Both the position numbers and the translations under genes were made by a program. Shown in pieces: positions 43,701 through 55,700 of a DNA stretch of 64,000 nt (positions within the stretch are counted from its first letter, which is position 1; each line of letters opens with the position of its first letter). The stretch is from Durusdinium trenchii. Taxonomy: Eukaryota; Sar; Dinophyceae; Suessiales; Symbiodiniaceae. The notes under the pieces are model-generated. The model was not told where the DNA came from. It worked only from the letters and a program-made list of their open reading frames with translations, and did not search any database. The stretch covers positions 878,800 to 942,799 of the forward strand of contig CAXAMN010021001.1 of the NCBI GenBank assembly GCA_963970005.1, read 5' to 3'.

Positions 43701-46700
43701 ACACCCCTTTGGTCATTCCTGGTCGGGTTAGTTGGATCAGTTGGAATAGACGAGGGCCTGGAGCATTTATACAGACGGTGGAATGCAAGGAGGATGTGGG
43801 CCCCGGTGAAAAAGGCATGGGGTATCATAGCTATTGAACCGGACCACCTCAATGGCTGTAGCTTTTCATTCTTTTCTACCTTTGGCGATCATTTCCTGGA
43901 GAATCTTCAAAACACAGCATGTATCACCAGCTGGAAAGTCAGACTCATTAGGAAGAAAAACCGTTATTTAAAATTCCTTCTACCACTCACTTGTGCTCAC
44001 TCTTAACTCAAGCCCTCGAGAGGTTGCAGACATGATTCTACCGATTTAGTTACAGTGAGACAGTGAGCGCCTTGCTGATGCTCACTGTCTTATACAACCG
44101 GGTTGGCTGGGCACACGGTTCAGGAAGGTTACAGTAGTACAGTAGTTTTGAAACGCCCATCGGCAATACAGGTGGGCAGTGGGCAATTCACTCACAATCC
44201 ATTTTGGTGCGAAGCTTGGCTGTGGGTTGAACCGGGAGTTCCACAAAACCATTGATTTTCGTCAAATAAAACTAACTTCCCTCCCACCTTGCGCCCATTT
44301 GGGTGCTTTTTGTGGCATTGGTGATGGCCACGTGTCCCAAAAATGCTCCATCCAGGTGGATACGCTGGATCCCTTCAATGAGGGCATCCATTTCAGCGTT
44401 CGGCCGCCGAAGAAGAGCCCGGGGAGCCCAGAAGCGACCCGGGAGCGTGAGCGTGAGCTCGCGGCGCGGCGGCCTTGTTGCCAGGCGTTGAACTTGGCCG
44501 GCTGGTGTTGAAAGAGTTTCTTTTCGGCCAATGAGACACAGCAACTGGCATAGCCACCAAGCATGAGCCTTGAGGAGGGTATCAAGCTGAGTCGCACCAG
44601 TTTAAGTCTTGGAGCTGAGGAAGGATTTCCATTGTTTTGAGGATTGAAATCCAAAAACTGATTGGTTCTTTGCAGTGGGGAACTGGCTAATGCCACATGT
44701 TCAGGGGAATCAAGTCTATACATATATATATATGATTCTATGTGTCTCTTGAATCCTGCAATCTTAAATCCTTCAACAAGACTTGAGACTTGCTACAAAC
44801 ATGCAGTTGGATGAATAATTAAGCATCCGAAAGCCATCAATTGGCGCGTCCTCCCTGTCAAAAACCGGTCACCCGACCTACCTGCCGTCTTCCGGCTGTT
44901 TCGTCTCATGATGTCTCGCTCACCGTTGGAGGTTGGAAGCAGATCACCAACCTCTCTGGTGGAGAGAAGACCTTGGCCTCTTTGTCCTTGGTCTTTGCTT
45001 TGCATCACTACAGGCGGGGGACCAAGCTGCGGTGTTGCTACGGCTGGTAATGGTACGGCTGGTATGGCTGGGCGGGTGGTACGGCTGGGCGAAGATGGGC
45101 ATCGCTGGTGGAAGGCAATCGAGATGACGGTCAGGTGGTTTCATGGTTTTCAAGTAGCAAAACAAATCTAATCATATCTATAATCATTATATAGGGAACA
45201 AATTGGAACAAGGGAATGAAATACAAAGGAATCTCGAACTGGGGGCTGATACCTTCATTCCATCATCTTATTTCCTACTAAGTTACTAAGCACCAGTTTG
45301 GTATATTCATATAGTATGATATTACGATTTTGACTGCAGGCATCTGCAGGCCCAGGCAGTCCACGTCCCACACATACGCTTCCTCTTCTGAACTTCTCAT
45401 GCTGACAAGACCAGCTGAATTCTGTTGAGAGGGAAGCTTGAATTTACCAGGAACCCATTTGACCTTTATTTTGATAGGAAAAGACCATATCACGAAAGGT
45501 AGCTTGAGCTACCTGAGTTCTCCTTGCTTTAGCAAAAATGTATTACAATCAGGAGTTGGGATTGTGCATTGAATTTGGTCCTGTAAGAGTTGATTCTGTT
45601 CGTCGGGGGGGGGGGTGAAAGAGTGACTAGGGCGTACACGGTTGAGGTGCAGACCGCTAGTGTCTTTTTCTACGCAGAGTCTTATCCTCTTGAACCTTAT
45701 GGCAGTCAAGCATGGACACACTAGATAGGCCACTGGAGTGGAACCTGTACAAGTAGGCCTCTACATTTCAGCAGGCACAAAATTCATGTCCACTCCAGCC
45801 TATTGCGTATGTCGCACACTATTTTTCCACCGTAAGGCTAAAACAGTCCAGCAAGCTCTAGTAAGCTTAAAAAGGAAACTACGGTGCCCTGTACTTACCA
45901 ATTCCAGTGTGTTGCACACTATAGAAAAGGTAATCTCAAGGTATACTAGATACAGTGAGGGAGCGATAGCTTACTCACCTCAAATACAAAGTCAAAGACA
46001 ATGTATCTCGGCTGGAGACTGTATCGTTCACCGGCGAAGATACCAGTACCGGCGCTCAATAGCCCTTAAATAGCCAGAGCTGTCAATCCTTCAGAAAATT
46101 CTAAATTCAAAAGGAAAGCGGCTTCTTTTGCACAGAGACCTATAAAAGCAGTAAACGACACCCGCGTAACGAAAAAAAAATTCAAGACCGCACAAAATGC
46201 AATGAATTAAGATGCCTTGCAAAATGCAAGGAGCGTAAATAATTCGGTCCGAGGAATGGTCTTCTCGAAAAGTGGTCTCGGCCGCTTCCATACACAGGAC
46301 TTATACCAAAATTTTGAACTGCATCAAAAGGACTCTCTCACATTGATACCAAAAATCAGCCAAAAACAAAAAGGAAGGAGATACCGGCAAATGTATGTAC
46401 AAAAATCTTGCACTACAATTGCAAATTCATAAAATGACTTAATCATCAACCATAAATGATTGTCCATTAGAGGTCACTCCAAAAGAGCGGCTGTGGTAGA
46501 TATCATCAGTTCTGTAAAACTGTCCATACCTACCTGCAGATAATATCCGTTTAGTAAAACTGTATTTATCTGCATGCTAAAGCTTTTAAACCTGGAATGC
46601 AGGAGTATCTTCTTTGATAAAAAGTTTCTCCTTGTTGCAAACCAGAGTTCATTAAAACTTCAGCCTGGCAACTTAAAGTCAAACCTGGAAGCAAAGTATC

Positions 46701-49700
46701 AACTGTAATCAGAAGTATCTTCACTTCCTAGCCATCAATTAAGATTCAGCCTCCGCTCTGAGTTTCTGCCGCTGCAGTCGATGGAGCTGCTTGATCAGAA
46801 GTTGGCGGCCTTCCTTTCCTTTTATTCTCCTTCTGTCTCTCCTTCCTCCGCAAGTTAGACTCTCTAAGAGTCTCGCCCCAGCGATAAAGCTTCCTGTCTC
46901 CAGATGAAAGGGAAGCTGGTCTGAGTGAAATAAACATTGGACCATGACTGTCATCGTCAGAGGGTCTTGAGCACATAACCTCCGTGTCAATTATAGCAAA
47001 GTTCTCTGAAAAATTACAGACGAACTCCTTCGTGCTCACTGTGGAATTTGTATATTCCTCTTCACTCATTGAATGACCCCATTCAACAATGGTAGACAAA
47101 CACGTATCGCCAAGCTTTGATCCCTGGTATATTTCTTTTTCTTCTGTAGAGTATTCTTTCTTCCCAGAGTTTCTCAAAGTAAACTTCACACTGCTTGAGG
47201 ACATGTGAAGATGAACTGTAAAATGTTCTGGGAATAGGTGCTTTGATACCAGGATCTGCTGCTACACGGGCTTCTGAAAACCTGCGGATCCAATGCTGCA
47301 TGGTGCTGTAATAATAGTTAGCCATTGGCTGCCTTTTGTACCCAGACATTCTGTAGGCCAAACTATTTGCATCACCAGAAATGATGTCCACCTCATATAC
47401 AAAACACTCATAAAGCATCAATGCTGTCTGTTCTCCTGTCAATAGGTGGGCATCCACAGCACGGTGTGTGTCAACATGATAATTACAGACTCTGATTGTA
47501 TGCATGTTCGCTCGAGTAAGTGGAACACGCTGGTCCTTAGGACCATAGTCCTCAAATTCAAAGTCTGCATCCTTGAAATCTTGACGAGGCCTTGTTTCTC
47601 CAAAACAAATCTCATAGATAGCCCAAGTTACATCACGCTGTTGACAGTGATCAAGGTCTTGTTCATGTCCAGCAATGACCTTGACATATCCACCTGGTGC
47701 CAATCTAGCCATCACTGCAAGATTCTCCCAATCATTGAAACAAACTGTCCAATTCTTTTGCTCAAGAAAATCCTTGGCAGTAACAAGGAGATGAGCTTCC
47801 TGGAGAATCACGACATGTGCACGTAAAAAGAAGAGCATGTTGAAGAAAAGGTTGTTTTCAAATTGCTCATATTGAAGTGACATGTCACTCTGTTTGCGTG
47901 GCTTCATTGCACGATCAAGTCCTTGGAGAAACCTTGGTGTGGTGTATTTCTGACCACGAACCATGTTGCCATAGTTCCAGGATAAAAATGTCAAAGACTC
48001 TGAGCTGGCCAATAAGTTAGTTCCATATTGTTCTTCTATTTTTCCTTTGAGGAACTTTTTGCACAGCTCTTCATAGAAGGCGACATAGTCCCAACTGGGT
48101 CCCTTGGGACCATATGCTTCCAGTTCTTCTCTAAAATGTTTCTTTGTCACCTCCAAATCTGCTCGAGCTTGTTCTGCCCTTTCAAGGGCCCTTGCATCGA
48201 CCTGATACTTGTCATCCAAATAAATGATGCGGTCATCATTGATGAAAAATCTCTTCAAATCATGCTCTGAGCTGTCCTCATCACAATCAGGTGGAGGTAC
48301 TGGACAGATCCTTCGAATGGATCGAACAAAGTCATCCTCGGTGATCATTGACTGATAGTGAGGATGGGAAATCTCACCTTTTCTGAAACAAACATGGTTC
48401 AACAATCTTGCGTGAGTTTCCCTGAAGCATTGTTGATAAAAGCCAATACCTTGATCTCCTGTAAGCTCTCCAAGCAACTTCAAAGGTGAAGTATGCAACT
48501 CATAGGTATTGTCAACATCCACTGTATCTGGATCAACAACTACTTCAGATGGAAAAGATTCTTGAATTTCAGCCTCCAATTTCTTCTCTCCATCATCCTC
48601 TCTGACCTCTCTTATCTTCTCCACCGCCTTTTTCTTCTCCTCAAATGTTGCATCATCCTGAACTTCTTCATGAAAATGAGGATCAGGAATTGTATTCAGG
48701 CGGCTTTTCTTAGATTTCCGCGGACTTGAAGTACCACCAAGGCTAGCATCCTTCTCACCTGATGGTAAGTGCGATGCAGCTGAGTCCTCACCTATCTCTC
48801 TTGACAGAAAGTGTGATGCTGACTCATCCTTGGCTTCCTCCTGGTCCACTTCCATCTTTGTGTCCTCTGAAGGAAAAACACCTGCATTCTCATCAAAAAC
48901 TTCTTCATCTTTTGCGGGTTCAACTGCAGGATCTTCTTCATGGACTTCCTCTTCCATATCTTCACCTTTCATAATCTTCATACCACCAGTATGGATCTCA
49001 CCAGTGATAGTGGAGACTCTTGTGTAAGGAGGAACTTCTTCACCTGCCTCAAAAGCTTGTTGTGCGATATCCTTGGTGAGCAAGTCCTCTACAAGACTTT
49101 CTCCCATGGTTCTTGGAAGAGATTCTGAGGTCTCAAAATAATCTGTCCTCTCTGAACTGAAAAGCTCCGTTGCCTTCTCATTGTCCTTTTTATCATTAAA
49201 AATATGAGTAATCTTCACTGCTTCTCCCTGTAACACCTGATCACCTTCTCTATACTTGTTGACAATGGAGCGCCATACTGGCACATCGTCATCATCAAAA
49301 TCAAGCTCCATATCATCTGCCATCAAGTTTGAGATGTTTTGAGCTGCCTGTTCTTCTTCTTCCTCACGTTCTCTGGCAAGCTCCTCATCCTTCTGGATCT
49401 TGAAGATACCCTTCAGGATGTTTTGTAGTACCTTTAAGTTCAGCTTCGATGATGGCTCAAACGTCCCTGAACTTACAGGCTCAACTACAACACGAGAGCA
49501 AGAAATCGCCTCCAAAAACTTGGAATTGTATTGGCGTTCAAACTCTTCCTTCTTGATCATCTCATACAAGGGATCAGAAACTGCAACACGCGCCTGAACA
49601 TATTCACGAAGTTGATAGCATGCATGTTGCACAAATCTGCTGTTGGAGTTGTGAAGAAAACTCTCTAAGTGATTCCTGTCACGGTCAATCAAATACCACA

Positions 49701-52700
49701 CAACTCTTGCAGAAAAACGGAATTTCTTGAAGTTCATAGCAAAATGTGTATGATACTTATCTGGATCCTCTTCTGCATATAAGGCGGCCTCTGAAGTCTT
49801 GTAAACAGGGAGATTTGTGAATGGATCCAAAATCATAAACTCTTCCCACAAGATCGAATGCTGAAGAACCCACCTGGGAAGCACCTTGATGAAAAAGTCA
49901 CAAACAAGTTCAGACAAAAGGTGCATGACACGGCCAATCTCTTCATCCTGCTTGAAGCGATAGTGCAATTTGGCAAATAAGGGACTGTTGAATGCTTCCT
50001 CCACTGAGTTGCCAAAATTATCCCACTGAGGTTCTGGAATACCAAAGTTCCAACCCAGCAATTTGGGATCTCTGCACATATCCAAGAAACTTGTAAGTTC
50101 TGCAGAATAAAGGCCATGGTCTGTCAGAATTTCAGCCCAGCGGCGTCCATTCTCCCAAGCACGGATGAAGAAAAACTGTTGGTATCCAGTTTGCGCCAAC
50201 TCCATCCACTGGAAAACTCCAGGTTCAAAACTGGGTGCATACGTCTTGGGGTCTTCCTCTGTTCCATAAATACTTGGACGTAGCAACTTGTACCTTCTAC
50301 AAAAATATTCTCTCTGGTGTCTTGTCAACCTGTCCCAATCCCGCACCAGAATCACGTCTTCTCCAGTGCTCTGAAGTACACGTGTTCCTCGGCGATCATG
50401 GAGTGATACCATGCCAATGTCATATACCATCCATGGGTTGAGAATCAGGTTGTTGACATTCTGAATGAACCATGTCATCTCACGCTCAGCAACATGAGCA
50501 GAGTCATCTTCTTCATCTTGTTGAGGTTCTCCAGAAGTCCTTGCTGTTGAGCCTTTTGAAGCGATGTCCTTCCAAAGGTGGTCAAAGCGGATCACTTCCT
50601 CATCAGCCTTCACCAGATTCGGCTGATCCTTGCTCAAAACTAATGGGTGTACCATAAACAAAGACCTCGAGGTAGCACCATCTCCATTGACAATCAACAT
50701 TGGAGCACTATAGCCTAAGATGCTCCAAGGATCACGATCATCAATCTCTTTAGGTGGAATTAAAGACCATCCAGGTTGATAGTGGCCTTCAAACATCACC
50801 TGACGTGACCTCAATCGTGAACGATTGTACTCACGTGCAGGGTGATTGTCAGAGCTGAAAAATCTCGTAATGGCATTGAAGGTCAGCTCATCTAACCAAA
50901 GAGACATATGCCTTTTGGTTTGTTCCACCCCAGGCTCATTGGCATTAATCCTCCTGATAACTTCCAATGCAAATGCCGTGTCCTGTGAGAGTCTTGTGAA
51001 CAAGGATCGCAATTTTTCTTGTTGCTTCTTCTCCCTGTTGACCTGCTCCACCATCTCCTCTGCGGACAGAGGGATTCTCAACTCCTTAGCTGGCTCTGGA
51101 GCATCTTGTGGTCGTGGTTCATACACACTAATGTCCAAGTATGTGGGCTCTACATCACAATGTGCAAGCACCACTCCATTGTTGCTGAAATACAGAGGAC
51201 GTCCTGCTTGAAGCCAACTAATCACGTCAAGCTTCACATACAAAGGCTGATCATAGTTCCTTGGAACCACTGTACCTGGACCTAAAGGAATGTAAGGCAA
51301 AGTTTGTGGATTGCTGTACATAAAATGAACATAATCTCTTCCTTCACCTCTACTCCTTCTATTCCAACTTTGATGATCTCTCATCAAACCATACCTTTCA
51401 ATGCTGGCCCAGTTCTCCTTCTTGGTAACATGAAAAACATGTCCCAAACATCTTGCCTCAATAGAAGTCAATCTATGATTCAACTTCCCTGGACTGATGT
51501 TATATGAGAGTCCTGTATGCCCTTGGTTCACTCCCAAACGCATGGAGAAGGGCATATCGTATTGATTGCCTGTGTTGTGCCAAACATTCTTGTCCAAGCG
51601 AATCACCAAATGAAATCTTTGCTTCTCATCGCTATGCAATATAGCAAAGAATGCAAAAGGATGAATAGTGAAGGGTTTTGGCATACGAGCAGTTCCCTCT
51701 GTAATCAGAGGCATAAGCTCTACCATTGCCCTACTGTCCATCAATCTGTCGAGAGAACGATCGTGTCGTAACATATAGTTGAGCCCCGTGCTGATCTTCC
51801 CATATTCGTTGTTCTTCCACGAGACTCTTGTTGCCACGAACTGTCTTCTTCTCTCATATTCATCCTCTTCCTCTTGGGTGACATAGCCAAGAGCGTATCT
51901 GGCAACCTCTGAGAACCACCGTACTCGAAAATCGAACCTATCATTGTTCTCAGGTGCCAAACACATTGCTAGAATGTCAGCTAAGATCAAATCATCCTGC
52001 TCTGAGCTCCTGTGCAACTCAACCAGCGTACGTGGGCGTCTCAAACGATTTGCCCAGTTCTGAGATTCCCCCCAGGGAACCCTGTACGACCAGTTTTTAG
52101 CATACTCAAGGATATTGACCGGATTGGACGCTCCCTGACCGGCCATCTCTGTTGACACAAAGTCCACCGGTCAGAGGCCGGTGTTCTGAGTCTGAGAAAT
52201 GACAGGTAGTTGACGATGCAAGGCAATAGTTTTCGAAAGAAAAGTGCTGATCTTGCCAAGCTAATTTGAGCCGCAGGCACAAATTCATGAAAGAGATTCA
52301 AATTTCTCAAAAACAAAACAACATGCATTGAATTCTCTCCTCTCACTCTCAGTGCAAAGAATCTCCAAGATAAAACACATCATGTGAAAAGTCAACATGT
52401 GTGCATACTGTAGGAAGCCATCCACGCAAATATGCCTTGTGTTCAATAAGAGATCTAAAAGGTGGATGTGCATCAACTTCCTTTAAACAACCACTGCGTA
52501 CTGCATCTATCAAAGCTTGAGGACTAGCAGACTTCTTAGTAAGACAGTCAGCAAGACACCACTGAGTGCGTATATGTGACAAGTCAGCAATTGCACCAGA
52601 GCATGCTTCCTTCCTAAGCATTTGGATCATATGAATAGTCACCTGTTGCTCAGGAACATGAGTAGTACTAGCTGTAGTCACAAGATTGTTAGCATCAGTG

Positions 52701-55700
52701 CGCATGTGAATGTCAGTAGAGTCACCTGTAATGTCCTTGATCAAGCCTCTAAGCATTTGGCAAGTGCCATAACACTTCATAAATGCATACAACTCTGCAA
52801 CAGTTGTGGACAGGGTTGTTCTCTTGATCTTAGAAGATTCAAAGAAAATAAGTGAGCCTCTAGTGTTCTTCTGTTTCGCCTTCCTTTGCTCACCCATAAA
52901 AATAACCATAGCACGTTGAGAGGATTTGTCACTGTTGTTCCTGAATGCGGCATCTGGCATAGCAATTAAACGTGGACTACCTTCAAGTGGCCAAAACCGT
53001 AACTCCATAGGGTCAGTCACGATTTGTTTGCACAGCTTGTTCAGGGCCTTGCAATCACCTATTGTAGGTCCTGCTGATGCTGATGCTGACCTTGAGAATT
53101 GGTAGCATGCTTGGAATTGTGTTCTGGATTGTAACCAGTTTATGCTGCCAAGAAGAGATCTGAAGGCTGTGTGCATGTCTTTGTCACACTTGTCCTCATC
53201 CTTCAAACCTTTTGGAATGATAATCTCAGTCAATTCTTGAACACAAAGGGATTGCTCTACTGAGATATACTCCTTCTTCTTGGTCTTCTCTTGCATCTTC
53301 CAAGCAACACGTTGTCCAGTAAACATCAGGTCATTAGTGTCCTCATGTCCAATCTTAAACTGTGACTTCACAATCTCCTTGAACTGTTTCAAAAAGATAT
53401 CATTACCTGTCACAAAAAGATCATCAACATGTAAACAACACATACCAATGGGTGACCTATTCTTAGAATTACTGCCATGCACAGGGTCCATAAAATGCTC
53501 AAGCAACTCTTCCACAACTTCAGGTGTAAGCTGAGGCGTTTGTGTCACAGTATACGTATGTTCTGCAGGAAGAAAAAGACTGACAAGCGTTTCAGCTTCT
53601 TCCTCTAACGTCACTGTATTCTTCTCGTTTCGGATATCCTTGTTTGTCTCGAGAAGCCACCAAACACCTTTACGCTTAACTATTGAAGTCCGAAAACAAA
53701 AACGTGAACGCGAATACGTAGGTTCGGGAGTGCGAAGAGCTTTAGCGCGATACGCAACTTGAGCATGGCCATTTGCATATTGGTGCCAACCTGCCTTGTG
53801 CTCTACAGAGTCAAGGAAATTCTGGAGTTCCTGATCTATCACAGGAGTCCATTTTCCATCCTCTACCTTAAGCTGTTTACGCGTCACCGTCTTCTCCGAC
53901 CTATTTCCGTAACACACCGAAAACAGACGTTCTTCACAGAGAAAAGACCTACGAACTTCCTCCGCTGTGTCGTGGAATTCGTTCGGCGGCGCACCTGCTA
54001 CGTAGAAGGAGACCGGTTCCGGTTCGGCTGGCATCTCCTCTGACGAGTAGTTCACAGCCTTAGGAACCTTCAAACATCCGGAGTAGCAAACGTACGTGCA
54101 CCGATCGGCTCGAGTCGGAACTAATCCGAGTGAGTGTAAAAACTTGTCGAGTCGATTCCACCAGCGACGAGGCGCGTCGCTCAATCCGTACACCGAACGG
54201 GTGCACAATCCGACGAGATACGGCGGCAATCCGATGTCGGTCGGAAGTTGAACGTGAATAACGCGTCGCTCGAGGTCGTAAAGTTCCCCCTGAAGAAAGG
54301 CAGTTTTCAAGTCGATGTGTAACAGGTCCCAAAAAGAAGAGGCTGCATGCTGACATGCTACGCGAAAACCATACCTGGTCGCGGTTGGCGAGTCCGTCTG
54401 GAGGTCCCATTTCTGGGCATCTTGGAAGCCTCGACAGACCCATCTGGCCTTAAACTTCTTAAAATTGCCATCTTTGTCAATCTTGATGGTCAGGACCCAT
54501 CGACCGGTAACATAGTTATCGATCTTGTGCTTTCTTCGGTCACGATACTTCATCGCAGTAAAATCTAAAAAGCTGCGAAACTCCTCTAGTTTAGCTTGCT
54601 TGATCTCTTTCGCATACTTCCGGAGCACTTCCGGAGTAATCACACTCTCTGCCTTCGGCGTCTTCTTAGCTGTTGTCTTCGCAAGATACTGGCAGAATTG
54701 TGAAAAGCCCTTCGGATCATACGAGTTAAAACTCGGAGGAGCTTGGTTCGGACCTACGACACAGAAATCCATATCGTCAAAACTAACAAAAAGATTTTTC
54801 TCATCGTCCAGATCCTTGTCTGGATCCCTCTCAAAACCCTTCACATCTTCTTCATCAAAAATAGGTTCTGAGTCTGTCTCATTCGAATCAGTCGTCTGAT
54901 TGTCGTCATCTCCGATTGTGCTCGGAGGTACTGGAATGTCGGCCGCTTGTGGCTGATTCGAACTTGATGCTGTCGGATTCTCCGAATGTCCAGGAAAGAA
55001 ACTTGTCGGAACAGACTTCGGAGGTGCCGAAATAGGTTCGTCATGTCCCGGTAACTGAACCTTAGAACGTTTAACCTGAAACTTCACCTTAGCCTTTGGC
55101 AAAGCATCAGTTGAGTCCACAGAAAGCTTCCGCATGTGCTTGCTGTGACGTTCACGATTCTCCGGAACATATGGTTCTGGCTCCGGCGTGTTCGAATCGG
55201 GCGACGGAACGAACGGATGAACGGGATCCGTACGGCGGTTGACCTGGATCATCTGGCGGACGGGATTCGCTCGGAATCTCCGGCATTGCCTCTTCCGGAT
55301 CGCTCGATGGATATCCGAGTTGCTCCAAAGGAACATCGGGATTTCCGAACTGATTCGGAACAGCTACGGAACCTGTCGGAGGTGGTCCCGGAGGTTGTCC
55401 ACCCTGGTGATCATCAGGGTTCCCACCCAGTCGATCACCAGGCGGATACATATCTTCATCATCTGGATCAAAATACTGCTGTTCCCCCGAGACTGGAATT
55501 GGCTCATAAGCCATATCATCATCCATCGGTGGTCCGTAGTCTGGAGGTTGATCCCTTGGATCCTCTACAGCTACTTCATCAGGATTCACAACGCGCTTCA
55601 CGGCGCCTGTCGTCTCTGCTTCGAAAACTATCATACTCCAATGATCTACCAAAAACTGTTCATAATGAGGAGACAGTTGTGACACAAACATAAAGAAAAC

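Noticed and set aside
46746-52146. ORF2 considered as an env-like gene
   Set aside because: No signal peptide, transmembrane segment or glycoprotein-like pattern; soluble enzyme motifs instead.
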